Assembly: GCF_947179515.1 (NCBI RefSeq)
Contig: NC_067473.1
Coordinates: 87,838,850-87,902,849 of the forward strand
DNA from: Apodemus sylvaticus
Taxonomy: Eukaryota > Chordata > Mammalia > Rodentia > Muridae
Length of the DNA: 64,000 nt
Reading direction: 5' to 3'
Positions 1 through 12,245 of this stretch are shown here, piece after piece; the first letter of the stretch is position 1; every line of letters starts with the position of its first letter. The notes under the pieces are model-generated. The model worked only from the letters and a program-made list of their open reading frames with translations. It was not told the origin of the DNA and did not search any database. The position numbers were made by a program, and so were the translations under genes.

Positions 1-495
1 TTGTTTTATTTGCTCTTAAGGGATTACTTGAGTTTGATTGATTTCCTTATTACTTCAAATTAGCAACTTCACATCATTTTTCAAATTTTAAAATATATAC
101 CATTGTCAAGGAGTGTTCTGTACTCTGGATAAGAATAATGAACAAGAAAATCAGAGAAACTGAAGTTTCAAATATGATTATTGTCAGTACTTTGAAGTGT
201 TGGGAGTGATACACTCTGTCACTGTAGATGTGACTAAGAAAGGGAGGGAGCAGCCATACCACAGTCTGAATGACATGCTGTCTACAAATATCCTTGATCA
301 AAGGACCACAAAGAAAGTGGTACATTTTTCCTACATCCAGCTTTTCATAATTCATCAACTGGCAAAATTCAACCAGATTCTTTGGTAGGATATAACTGAA
401 ATGGTTTCCAGTATAGTTCTTGACAAAGTCTTTGTTCCTGTCTGATCCTTTACCAGCCAGGCTGAACTGCCCTATTTTCCTTAGAATTCTTTTAT
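1..495. other. unassigned AT-rich sequence
   Basis: I recognise no gene, RNA or repeat family here. A 94-codon frame on the minus strand (74-358) overlaps a 63-codon frame on the plus strand. Neither has a recognisable domain, splice context or codon bias, so both are treated as chance frames. Confidence 0.4.
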
Positions 496-1480
496 GTTTT
501 TTTTCAATAATTTATTTTTTTATTCAGTTTACATTCTTATCACATCCCCTTCCCTCCTCTCCTCCCAGTCACAACCTAAAGCCCATTCCATAAGCTTCCA
601 TAACAGAGACAGAGGCAGCCCTCACTCCACTTGTTAGGGGAACCACATGAATACTAAGCTGCTATGAAAGTGTAGGGTGCCAAGGCCCAGCCCCTCCATA
701 CTCTTTTGTTGGTGACTAAGTCTGTATGAATCCCGATGGGTTTAGGTTAGTTTGTCTTCTTGCAGTGTCATGGTTTTTTTGGTCATGCTCACTTCTATCC
801 CTCATCATCCACAACACTCCCCAATCTAGCCATGTTTGGCTGTACGTCTCTGTATCTCCTTCTGTCTGCTGCTGAATGAAGCCTCTGAGGAGATAGTTTT
901 GCTAAGTTCTTGTCTGCAAATGCAGCAGAGTATCATTAATAGTGTCAGGGACTGGTTCTCTCACATGGAATGGATCTCAAGCTGGGACAGTCATTGGTTG
1001 TATGTTTCCTCAGTCTCTACTCAATCTTTTTGCCCTTCAGATCTTAGGGTCAAGACAAATTTTGAGTTGAAGGTTTTTTGGGTGGGTTGATGTTTTTATC
1101 CTTCCACTGGGCATCCTACTTGACCACAGGAGGTGGCCCTTTCAGTCTCTATATCCCCCTTTGGAAGAATCTCAACTAGGGTCATGACACACCTATAGAC
1201 TCCCTGTATACTCCCTGTCCCAGGCCTCCAGCTGCTCCCAGAGATGTCTCCTACAGATTTCCATTCTCTCTCCTAGCTTGCTTCTGCCCCTTCCCCTGTT
1301 CACCTCCTCTTCAACCCAGTTCCCTCTCTCCATTCATCTTCGATGACTATTTAGTTTCCCCTTCTGTGTGAGATTTGTGTATCTTCCCTTGGGCCCTCCT
1401 TATTACCCAGTTTCTTTGGGTCTGTGAATTGTGGTACAGTTATCCTGCATCCCATGCTCTCAGAAGAATGGCTCATTAAG
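496..1480 (-). mobile_element. L1 (Lx-type) 3' UTR, antisense
   Basis: The sequence starts with a T-rich stretch and a pyrimidine-rich block (CCCTTCCCTCCTCTCC), the antisense of an L1 3' end with its poly-A tail. It continues through text I recall from murid Lx 3' UTRs, such as the block around 880-1000 containing CAGAGTATCATTAATAG and GGATCTCAAGCTGGG. The element is therefore on the minus strand, 5'-truncated and non-coding. Sub-family naming would need a consensus comparison. Another antisense copy of the same kind of UTR is at 29.2-30.4 kb. Confidence 0.7.
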
Positions 1481-1565
1481 CTCTGATGCAGCAGTCTGGA
1501 ACTTTTATAGTACATAGCTACAAACTTTTCCACATTTCTACTGAAAAAATTTCACTGTAATATAT

Positions 1566-1759
1566 AAGAATCATGTTGTCAAAACCAGAACAGGGAAGTG
1601 GGAAGGGGTGGGTGGGAGAACAGGGGGAGGGAAGGGGGCTTATGTAACTTTCGGTGAGTGGGGGGCCAGAAAAGGGGAAATCATTTGAAATGTAAATAAA
1701 AATATATCAAATAAAAAAACAATAAAAAATATAATTGAAAAAAAAGAATCATGTTGTCA
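1566..1759 (+). mobile_element. 5'-truncated L1 3' end with intact TSD
   Basis: About 160 bp of young L1 3' end (AACCAGAACAGGGAAGTGGG through GGGGAAATCATTTGAAATG plus an A-rich tail) lies between two copies of AAGAATCATGTTGTCA. The copies are at 1566-1581 and 1744-1759 and are identical. This 16-bp target-site duplication fixes both ends of the insertion (element 1582-1743). It is a severely truncated, non-coding target-primed insertion. Its polypurine 3' UTR is nearly identical to those at 33.9 kb and, inverted, 35.0 kb, so it is fairly recent. Confidence 0.92.
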
Positions 1760-1829
1760 GATTTAGAATAGCAGCAATCTTACTTCTCAGAATCAGTTTT
1801 CTATATTATTTACATTTCCTGTTTCTTTG

Positions 1830-2178
1830 ATTTAAAAAAGAGAAATGGCTACAACATCTTGAGAGAGGAAAAGTTTACTTATTGACTAATAATTTGAGGG
1901 TCAGTCGGGCATGTTAGAGAAGCCATGTAGCAGGACCTCGATTCAGATGGACACATTCCATCCACAGTAAAATACATAGAAAGGATGGATGCCATTGGTC
2001 AATTTCCTTTCTCCTTTTTATTTTACTAGCAGTCACTTCTTCTTGCTTTAGACCTAACAGACATGCTCAGAGACTAATCTAATTTAGATAGTCCCCCAGG
2101 CATGACCAGAGACTTGTCTACTACATGACTACATGATTCTGAATCCTTTTAAATTGACACTCAGTGTTAACTATCACA
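1830..2178 (-). mobile_element. decayed MaLR-like LTR, antisense
   Basis: Read on the minus strand, the sequence opens near 2178 with TGTGATAGTTAACACTG, followed by GTGTCAATTT, TCTGGTCATGCC and GACTATCTAAATTAG. It ends with a block resembling a polyadenylation region near 1830-1860. That order of words is what I recall for rodent/mammalian MaLR LTRs. The copy is quite diverged and I saw no TSD. The exact family is not resolved. Confidence 0.55.
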
Positions 2179-2459
2179 TGGGGGAATTCCCCATGTTTTC
2201 CCGCAATGGCCCCAAACTGGTTTAGGAAATACTGAGCTTTGAGGTATAGGTGGACCTGCCTCAGGATTACTATTTCTTCTGTTTTTAAATCTAATACTTT
2301 GCAGAACATTTCTGGTGTTAAATCTCTTCCAATTGGTAACAGACAGTGCCAGGCAAAATACTTTACATCTAATGGAAATTGTTGTATAACAAAATCTAGT
2401 CATGTCTCCATGGACAATACTTCAAGATCCTTTGCAACTGTAATGCTCTTAGCCATGGT
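2121..2459 (-). pseudogene. ORF remnant with one in-frame stop, unidentified
   Basis: On the minus strand, translation from an ATG at about 2457 runs MAKSITVAKDLEVLSMET, meets TGA, and then stays open for a further 90 or so codons to a TAG at 2121. The open part contains LPIGRDLTPEMFCKVLDLK and QYFLNQFGAIAGKHGEF. The last ~20 codons overlap the MaLR-like LTR at 1830-2178, so that end is repeat sequence. The upstream part reads like protein (few low-complexity runs), which could reflect an old processed pseudogene. I do not recognise the parent. It could also be a chance frame. Confidence 0.3.
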
Positions 2460-2469
2460 CCTTCTTCAA

Positions 2470-5260
2470 GGCTGGTCATAATGTAGTTTCCACTCTTTAA
2501 GACAAAGTGCTCAGGGCTGATGAAAGACAAAGTGCAATCATTTTTTCTTGTCTAAGATTCATAAGGACATTCATTCACCAAAGTACTTCATAACTCTTTC
2601 CGTGATGTCCACTATATCTAATTTACAGTTCTTTGGAACACAGGTTTTGAATTCAACATGTTACAAATAAGAAGCTATTACCCCAGACTTCAAGGAAATA
2701 ATTTACTGGGAAATAAGAACTAAATGCTTTTTTCAGAAATATATGGGCTCAGGGACTCCTATAATCATGTGGCATTTCCAAAGCCAACCACCATTGCTTT
2801 CTTTGACTTTTCTTCAAAAACCTAGAAAACTTGGTATTCTCAGTGGTCAATTGGGGCAGGGATTGAAGCACACTTCTAGCTGCCATCCACAGCTCAGGAG
2901 TCCTTTGTAGAGACCACCCACTCTGACCAACCATGCTTTCTTGGCTTCCATATAGAAAAGAACTTAGGGATAAGCAAATATGAGTTGCAGTATTTTTAAA
3001 ACATATACAGCTGCCTGGAGAATGAACAAAGCACCTCTGTGATTACAGGGTGACTTCTCAAATTGTTGCCCTTCTTGTCAGGGTGGCTTTCTACATTTTG
3101 TTGCTCAGCACATATTATATAACAAAATGCAAAGCAGAAGAATTTTCTGTCATAAAAGATGAATTTTTCAGAATGGGAGATGGGCAATAGGAACTGGAGA
3201 CTAGAGATCATTTGGGCCCCAAATAAGCATAGTTGACTTACTGCTTATTGTTGAACTCTACTTGAGGTGTGTTTATTAACACTCATTGTCTCTGTAGGCA
3301 ATTTTTGCTTTCTCAGTGTCAGAAAGTGCAAACTGGTTTCCAGGATGAAGAACCCCTCCCTCTTTTATGCCTATAATTCTCGATGACAATTTATTCTGCC
3401 TGAATAAACATTTCTTCAAATGGCAAAAATACATAGGTTACTAATGTTAACCCAGATATTAAAGAGCAGTAGCAAGCAGCCTATTTCCTCTTCAACCATA
3501 GAAGCTATCTGAAGTTACGTATGTGTTAAGAATGTCTATAGTCTTCATTAGGCATGGACACCGGAATTGGGACAGTCATTACGGGAGAGTTTCTTGAGAG
3601 TATCTTGTGATATTCAGTCCAGGTTCTTTGTATTTCAACCAAAGAAATGAATAAAACAATTGTTACCAGAGAATCAGAGTACCCATCTGGGAGTTCTTAG
3701 TCTCCTTGATAAGATAATTCAGAAACAGATGCAGAAGGAATCTCAAGGATACTTTTATTTGAGTTGCAGAGAAGAAAACCACAATTCAGGCAAACTGTAA
3801 ATCTCAGCAGTTCCTGGAAGAAGAGAGATGGAGAGGAGAGCCCTGCCTTTTGTGCTGGGCAGCAAAGGAGATTTATCAGCTCTAGAGAGGGAGTAGAGTC
3901 TTCAGAGAAAACAGAGGAAATGCATCAAATGTCAGGGGAACCATGCTTAGGATTCTTGACTGGTAGACAAGGAAAAGATAGGAGAGGGAAAAGAAAAGTT
4001 ATGATTTGAGATAAAACTAAGAAAAGATTAAAGGCTTAACAAGGAAGATCTATCAGCAACTGCCTACTGCTTGGATAGAATGGCTACCTGAATGGTTAAG
4101 TACATGTCATTAAGGGGATTAATAAATCTAGCATCTAGGAAAAACAAAAAATCACAGGTAATTTTTTTCTGGTAAACAAAGTTCCTAGTTCCTGTGCTGA
4201 ATGATAATTATTGTGACTTATATGTGTTTCCTGTTCATCAGTTTTTGCTTTATGAAAAATATTTACATACAGACACAAATACATGAAAGCCAAATCTATA
4301 TAGATGGTACATTTATAGAAAAATAAGCACTTTCAAATTAAATTTATACTTTGGCCAAGGAAATATTTCTATAAAATTATCACTTAAAATCAATTGTACT
4401 TTCAGAATATGAGGCGATTCAAAATTGAGTAGTTATCTGAAAATATATTCATATTGCCATCAAAAGTGCTGCTAAAATTGTTTGGGACAGTAATGTGTGT
4501 TAAAAATAAAGCAAACCCAAGCACTGGAGTTTGAGTAAAAGTCTTATACAGGCCAAATGAACTCTGAAAGAAATGCTTAGCCATTTGGAAATGTCATTTT
4601 GTCTCCTTTTGTGCTGAATTTTGTTTTTAAGGAGTTGCGATATTTTATTTATTGGAAACTCGGAAGATATTTTGTGTTTAAACTTAAAGGTACATTTTTT
4701 CTTGGTATTACACATTTAAATAAATTAAAAAAAAACAAAAAATGATGTAAAGAACAGGTAAACAAGATCCATGTTCTTTGGGTATAATTGAACAAAATAA
4801 CTGGAGTTCCGAGTACTTCTGGGCTTTCAGGAGGTCAGAGTTGATATGGTCAGTAAACAGGAAAGGGTTAAAGGACCCAAACTTTCCATGTTTCAAGTTG
4901 CATTCTGTACATTTGCCCAACATATGAATTAAATGTAGATGACTATTTTAAGAAATGAATCAATCTATATAAAACTGAATTACAATTTCTAACATTTAAT
5001 GTAAAATTTTGCTGCTTCATAGAGTTCTTGCTATATCACAAATAAGCTTTAGTACTAGACTGTCATCAAACCCAGATCCAAGGAGTGTCATCTATTAGAT
5101 TCCTAATTAGTAGATCCTGAACATAAGACATAGGTATATGGTTTTCTAAGTTTGCTGTTTCTAAGAGCAAGCAGTGAAAATATGATGGAAGGAGGAAGAG
5201 AAAGACTCAGGATTTCAGTGTTTCGGAGAATTCTCTGTGGAAGGTCCAGAAAGCCTGATG
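2470..5260. other. unassigned AT-rich sequence
   Basis: No confident feature. A short + frame at 3764-4009 (81 codons, rich in Arg/Glu/Ser) lies in a purine-rich stretch that might be antisense LTR material, but I cannot assign it. The rest shows only scattered short frames on both strands. Confidence 0.35.
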
Positions 5261-5265
5261 CAAGA

Positions 5266-5816
5266 AGTTAGACCCCAGGGAACCAAATAACCCTATTAAA
5301 AATGGGGTACAGATCTAAACATCCATTATGTTCATGGCAGCCTTATTTATAATAGCCAGAAGCTGGAAAGAACCCAGATGTCCCTCAATGCAGGAATGGA
5401 TACAGAAAATGTGGTATATATACACAATGCAATACTACTCAGCAATTAAAAACAATGAATTCATGAAATTTTTAGACAAATGGTTGGAACTGGAAAATAT
5501 CCTAAGTGAGGTAACCCAATCACAAAAGAATACACATGGAATGTAATCTCTGGTAAGTGGATATTAATTAGCCCAGAAGCTCTGAGTACCCAAGGCACAA
5601 TTAGCATAACAAATGACTCCCATGAAGAAGTAAAGAGAGGGTCCTGATCCTAGACAGGCTTGATCTAGCATTGTAGGGGAGTACCAGGACAGAGAAAAAG
5701 GAAGGAGGTAATTGGAGAATGGGTGGAGAGAAGAAGGCTTATGGGACATATGGGGAGAGGGGAACTGGGAAAGGAGAAATCATTTGGAATGTAAACAAAG
5801 AACATAGAAAAAAAGA
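5266..5816 (+). mobile_element. L1 3' end with internal deletion
   Basis: This begins in late ORF2 (AACCAAATAACCCTATTAAA, encoding the EPNNPIK region). Near 5320 it jumps directly to the segment encoding MFMAALFIIARSWKEP, skipping about 330 bp that is present in the L1 at 9.4-9.8 kb. The ORF2 C-terminal frame then runs to 5546 (YYSAIKNNEFMKFLDKWLELEN). A variant 3' UTR and an A-rich tail follow, ending near 5816. The 3' UTR differs from the young copies and matches the inverted copy at 20.1-20.4 kb, pointing to an older sub-family. It is non-functional. Confidence 0.85.
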
Positions 5817-6565
5817 AACCCTAAGACACACTACAGCATAAAATGTGCTATTTCAAAATGCACTTTGTATTCTTTCTAAGTATGAACAGAAATCAAGAAT
5901 CTAAAAATATTCCAGTATTATGTATGCACTTCGGACACATTTTCTATATGTAATTATATTGCCCCCAATTTTAAATTATTCCACAGTGGCTAAATTCTTT
6001 GTATATAGAGATTCTTTCAACAAAAACTGCAAACAAGATTTCTTTACTCATTCTATCTACTATATGTAGACATAAAGAGGTCTTCAGCTAGTATTTAGCC
6101 TCTGAAGCTATTGAATATCATCTGGGAGTCCACAAGGAGAAAGCAAGTATCCTGTTGGCAATCCACGGTGATCCGACTTTACTCACCCATAATTAAGTAC
6201 ATCTATTTATATTGGCTCTAAACAAAAACTGTTTTAGGACACTAAAATATAAATAGCTGACACAAGATGAAAGACAAAATGATGCAAAGACATAGTATTC
6301 CTAAATCACACATTTGTCATATGAGATATATGTTCTATATTTTCTTGAACCTACAAATTGGATCTGTTATCTAAATGAAGAAGAGAAATTAAGTTAACTA
6401 AATAATTCCTACACGAAGGGTAACACTATCAGGAAGAGATTTGCCTTGGAAAAATTGGACTCTCAGAGTACAGACCAAGAGAATCATAGAGAATTTTAAA
6501 TGCTTTCTGCTTTAAAGGGTATCCCATGTCCCTTTAAGCTGTGCATGATTTCCTGCTACATGGTA
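5817..6565. other. unassigned AT-rich sequence
   Basis: About 750 bp between two L1 insertions in which I see no gene, repeat family or regulatory element. Confidence 0.35.
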
Positions 6566-6616
6566 GTGACCCTCATTTATAAAAGAAACTTTACTAAAGC
6601 TCAAAGTACACATTGC

Positions 6617-9600
6617 ACCTAACACAGTAATAGTGGGTGACTTCAACACTCCACTCTCACCAATGGACCGATCAGGAAAACAGAAACTAAACAGGGAGAC
6701 AGTGAAACTAATTGAAGCTTTGAACCAATTGGAGTTAACAGATATATATATATATAGAACTTTTCATCCCAAAGCAAAAGAATATACCTTTTTCTCAGCA
6801 CCTCATGGTACCTTCTCCAAAATAGATCATATAGTTGGTCACAAAACAGACCTCAACAAATATAAGAAGATTGAAATAATCCCATGCCTCCTATCAGATC
6901 ACTATGGAGTAAAAGTGGTCTTTAGTAACAGTGAAAACAACAGAAAACCCACATACACATGGAAACTGAACAATACTCTACTCAATGATACTTGGTCAAG
7001 GAAGAAATAAATAAAGAAATCAAAGATTTCTTAGAATTTAATGAAAATGAAGGTACAACATACACAAATCTATGGGACACAATGAAAGCAGTGCTAAGAG
7101 GAAAACTCATAGCTTTGAGTACCTCCAAAACGAAATTCGAGAGAGCATACACTAGAAGATTAACAGAACAACTGAAAGCCCTGGAACAAGAAGAAGCTAA
7201 TTCACCCAGGAGGAGAAGAAGACAGGAAATCATCAAACTCAGGGCTGAAATCAATCAAGTAGAAGCCAAGAGAACCATACAAAGAATCAACAAGACCAAA
7301 AGCTAGTTCTTTGAAAAAATCAACAAGAGAGATAAACCCTTAGCCAGACTAACCAAAGGGCACAGAGAAAGTATCCAAATTAACAAAATTAGAAATGAAA
7401 ACGGAGATATTACAACAGAAACCAAGGAAATTCAAAAAATCATCAGATTCTACTACAAAAACCTGTTCTCAACACAACTGGAGAATCTGGAGGAAGTGGA
7501 CACATTCTTAGACAGATACCAATTACCTAAATTAAACCAGGATCAAATAGACCATCTAAACAGACCCATAACCCCAAAAGAAATAGAAGGGGTCATAGAT
7601 AGGCTTCCGACCAAAAAAAGCACAGGACCAGATGGTTTTGGTGCAGAATTCTATCAGACCTTCAAAGAAGACTTAACACCAATACTCTTCAAACTTTTCC
7701 ACCAAATAGAAACAGAAGGAACACTGAATCCACTATTGCAGTGATACCAAAACCACACAAAGATGCAACTAAGAAAGAGAATTTCAAGCCAATTTCCCTT
7801 ATGAAAATCGATGCAAAAGTACTAAATAAAATTCTTGCCCACCGAATCCAAGAACACATAAAAACGATCATCCACCATGATCAAGTAGGCTTCATGTCAG
7901 GGATGCAGGGATGGTTCAATATAAGGAAATCCATAAATGCTATCCACTACATAAACAAACTCAAAGAAGAAAAAACACATGATCATTTCATTAGATGTTG
8001 AAAAAGCATTTGACAAAATTCAGCATCCTTTCATGCTAAAAGTCTTGGAAAGGACAGGAATTCAAGGCCCATATCTAAACATAGTAAAATCAATATACAG
8101 CAAACCGGTAGCCAACATCAAACTAAATGGAGAGAAACTTGAAGTAATCCCACTAAAATTAGGGACTAGACAAGGCTGCCCCCTCTCTCCATATCTTTTC
8201 AATATAGTTCTTGAAGTCCTAGCTAGAGCAATTAGACAACATAAGGAAGTCAAAGGGATACAAATTGGAAAGGAAAGTCAAACTATCACTATTTGCAGAT
8301 TATATATGATCATATACTTAAGTGACCCTAAAAACTCTACTAGAGAACTCCTATAGCTGATAAGCAACTTCAGCAAATTGGCTGGCTACAAAATCAATGC
8401 AAGCAAATCAGTAGCCTTTATATATTTAAAGGATAAGCAGACTGAGAAAGAAATTAGTGAAATGACCCCCTTCACAATAGCTACAAACATAAAGTATAAA
8501 GCATAAAGTATCTTGGGGTGACTCTAACCAAACAAGTGAAAGACCTATATGACAAGAACTTCAGATCTCTGAAGAAGGAAATCAAAGAAGATCTCAGAAA
8601 ATGGAAAAATCTTCCATTCTCGTGGATTGGCAGGATTAATATAGTTAAAATGGCCATCTTGCCAAAGGCAATCTACAGATTCAATGCTATCCCCATAAAA
8701 AACCCAACCCAGTTCTTCATAGAGCTAGAAAGAGCAATTCTCAAATTCATCTGGAATAACAAAAAATCCAGGATAGCTAAACTATTCTCAACAGTAAAAG
8801 AACTTCAGGGGGATTCAGTATCCCAGACTTTAAACTCTACTACAGAGCAATAGTGATAAAAAGTGCATGGTATTGGTAGAATATCAGGCAAGCAGATCAA
8901 TGGAATAGGATTGAAGACCCAGAAATGAACCAACACACCTGTGGTCACTTGGTCTTCGACAAAGGAGCTGAAAGCATCCAGTGGAAAAAAGATAGTCTTT
9001 TCAACAAATGGTGCTGGTTCAATTGGAGGTCAGCATGCAGAAGAATGCACATTGATCCATTCTTATCTCCTTGTACCAAACTCAACTCCAAATCGATCAA
9101 GGACCTCCACATAAGTCCTGACACACTGAAACTAATCAAAAAGAAACTGGGGAAGACCCTGGAGGACATGGGCACAGGGGGAAAGTTCCTGGATAGAACA
9201 CCAATAGCTTATGCTCTAAGATCAAGAATTGACAAATGGGACCTCATAAAACTACAAAGTTTCTGTAAGGCAAAGGACACCGTCAAAAGGACAAAACGTC
9301 AACCAACAGACTGGGAAAGGATCTTCACCAACCCTAAATCCAACAGAGGGCTAATATCTAATATATACAAAGAACTCAAGAAAGTAGAACCCAGAGAACC
9401 AAATAACCCCATTAAAAAGTGGGGTACGGAGCTAAACAAAGAATTTTCACATGAAGAACTTCAGAGACCTGAGAAACACCTTAAGAAATATTCAACATCA
9501 TTAATCATTAGGGAAATGCAAATCAAAACAACCCTGAGATTTCACTTCACAGCAGTCAGAATGGCTAAGGTCAAAAACTCAGGAGACAGCAGGTGTTGGC

Positions 9601-9989
9601 AAGGATGTGGAGAAAGAGGAACATTCCTCCACTGCTGGTGGGATTGCAAGATGGTGCAACCACTTTGGAAATCAGTCTGGTGGTTCCTCAGAAAACTGGG
9701 CATGACACTTCCTGAGGACCCTGTTATACCACTCCTGGGCATATATCCAGAGAATTCTTCAGCATTCAATAAGGACACATGCTCCACTATGTTCATAGCA
9801 GCCCTATTTGTAGTAGCCAGAAGCTGGAAAGAACATAGGTGTCCTTCAACGGAGGAATGGAATCAAAAAATGCGGTATATTTACACAATGGAGTACTATT
9901 CAGCCATTAGAAACAATGAATTCATGAAATTCTTAGACAAATGGATGGAGCTGGAGAACCTCATACTAAGTGAGGTAACTCAGTCTTAA
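6617..9989 (+). pseudogene. L1 ORF2 remnant (endonuclease/RT), broken
   Basis: ORF2 would encode the L1 endonuclease/reverse transcriptase that copies L1 RNA at nicked target DNA. Visible pieces in order: endonuclease C-half (6633-7010, with GDFNTPLS, and SDHYG near its end), linker (6992-7306), palm/finger segments (7496-7744, 7741-8001), RT core (7979-8356, with VEKAFDKIQHPF and GTRQGCPLSPYLFNIVLE), thumb-like segment (8518-8853) and C-terminus (8925-9989, 354 codons, with CWQGCGERGTFLHCWWDC). Frameshifts or stops separate the pieces. At the polymerase active site the expected FADD reads FADY and is followed two codons on by a stop (about 8295-8310), so catalysis is lost. The C-terminus stops early after LSEVTQS. 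Confidence 0.92.
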
Positions 9990-10261
9990 AAGATCAATCA
10001 TGGTATGCACTCACTGATAAGTTGATATTAGCCTAGAAACTTTGAAAACCCAGGACATAATCCACAAATTAAATGATGTCCAAAAAGAATGGAGGAGTGG
10101 CCACTGGTTCTGGAAAGACTCAGTGCAGGAGTATAGGGGAATTCCAGAACAGGGAAGTGGGAAGGGGTGGATGGAAGAACAGGGGGACGGAAGAGGGCTT
10201 GTGGGACTTGTGGGGAGTGGGGACCCAGAAAAGGGGAAATCATTTGAAATATATATATATA

Positions 10262-10291
10262 TTTTATTGATATATATATATATCAATAAAA
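10262..10291. repeat. 30-bp perfect AT palindrome in L1 tail
   Basis: TTTTATTGA, then six TA units, then TCAATAAAA form a perfect inverted repeat at the end of the L1 3' UTR. It probably arose by TA-unit expansion of the normal AATAAA-containing L1 tail. It could extrude as a cruciform. Confidence 0.8.
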
Positions 10292-10299
10292 AAAAGAAC

Positions 10300-12245
10300 A
10301 AACTTCCAGTAGTTTCTGAAATGCCTAAACATTCATATGTCTCTTGTATCACATAGGTGTCTTTCTCAGCATTTAAAATCACAAAGTCAAAATGTTTTAT
10401 TTCTCAAATGTTGATGATTCTTTTTCAACTCTACTTTCAAATATTCAGAGTACAATTAATTTTCCAAAAACATAAACAACCATGACAATCTCCTAAGTAG
10501 GCAAATTTGCTGATCAATAAATCATCATGTAACATCATGTAAATGTATGTGGTACAAACAACTTTTTAAACATAATTTATTTGTGATGTATTATCAACAA
10601 ATACTGGATTTATACACATATTATGTTTACCCATGTATCTAGTGTTGCATTTTTTTCCTTGCAAGAAGGTGTCAAAGTAGACAAAGGTTAATACGTCCCA
10701 CTGAGGAAAAACCTAAGTAGTTTATATGTCTTTGGGGTTAGGGGAACAGAAAATGTTTTCTTGTTTGTTTGGAAAATATTTTTTTAGTTTATTGAATACA
10801 ATTTTCCCTCAAGAAAATTTGTGGAACTTTCAAAATCATTTTCAATCTTGCAAAGGTTCAGAGCACTTATTAAATCTGCCAAACTCTGCCAAATATTGTC
10901 TTTAAGACAAACAGCTCCATTAATCCAGGGTCTTGGGTACTTTCCCCTGAAAGAATTGTATGTTTCTGCATTTTATTTCATGACTCAGATTTAAAAGGGG
11001 GATTCTTTAAATGCTGGATACTATCCTCTATTTATAGAAAACAAATCATGTTTGTTTTCCTCCTACCCAGTATAAATGGCAAAGAGCCGAAATTGAGCCT
11101 TGACTTACATTCTCTGTTAGCATTGCTGTGTTTGCCCTCTGGGGACATGTACAAAGAAGTTCAGAACTTGAAAATACATCCCACATGTGCTAATCTAGAT
11201 TTTTTTTATCTTTATGTTCTTTGGCAACTAATGAGGAATTAAAAGTTTTGTGCTGTATGTTTTTAATTTTACATTCAAGGACACTGCAGTTTGAATTAAT
11301 ACCTTAATAGCATAGACTTGATAAGCTCATCAATTATAAATGAAACATATATCATAAATGATGGATTTCATGATGAGAATATAAGAAGTTTTAAAATGCA
11401 AGTACAGCGCATTATAGGGAATAATTAACATAAATCATTGACCTGCTAGGTAATAACATCTCAACTTTGACATGGGTTTTCAGCTAATAAGCTGTCATGT
11501 GAGAGCTCTGAAGCTTAGAGTAACAATAGACTCCAAAAGTCTTCTTATGAGGTAGTTATTCTTAGGGTGAGAACTCCTGCACTGTAATATCCTGTGATGA
11601 CATTTTGGTAGACTATTATATGCATGAGTCACTATGCTACCCACACACTATCACACAGTGCTATTTTAGACATTCTGTCTTGTGTAAGTGCACCCATTGC
11701 TGTCTACACAGTAACAAACTAGTAATCTAAGGACTTGTGAGAACATAGTTTCATCCCCAAGTGATGTTGGCTGACCCTAGATGCAGTTATCCCATTCAAG
11801 AAGTAGACCCCATGTTTATTAAGCTATGTTTAAAAGCAAATGGCTGAGACTAGGATGAAGTTTGCTTGCAGGATTTTTGAGCGACCAAGATACATTTAAC
11901 AGCTTCCTTAGATTCTCCTTTCATTAGTATCTTTAACCCATTTCATTTTGCTAATTAAACCCAGTGTTTATGTTTAGTGCTTAATAGTAACATTTGATAT
12001 TGAAGGAATTTTCATTATATATTACAACATAAGATGTCCCCACTGTGCATGCAATAAGGGAACAATGTTCATAGTATTAGGAGAATTTTAGAGGCAGATT
12101 GACAAAAGGGGTAGATAATTCAGAATAATGATGAATATAATAATGCAATTTTAATTTATTAAATTTTGAAATTTTAATAGTCTTAGGCATTAAAATTTCG
12201 TACGTTTTTGAAATAAATATCCTTTACTACAATTATTGTGGTTTC
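10300..12245. other. unassigned AT-rich sequence
   Basis: Almost 2 kb of AT-rich sequence with no recognised repeat family, RNA gene or exon. Only short chance frames occur (for example 11048-11242). Confidence 0.35.

Larger units (their letters stand above)
6566..10298 (+). mobile_element. 5'-truncated L1 (3.7 kb), inactive
   Basis: A single + strand L1 runs from the middle of the ORF2 endonuclease domain through reverse transcriptase, the C-terminal Cys-rich region and the 3' UTR. It lacks the 5' UTR, ORF1 and the start of ORF2. The 3' UTR carries GGGAAGTGGGAAGGGG and GGGGAAATCATTTGAAAT, then an expanded AT tract and a short A-rich tail. The 5' join falls near 6566, just before ATTTATAAAAGAAACTTTAC. 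No convincing TSD was found, so the ends are approximate. Confidence 0.93.
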
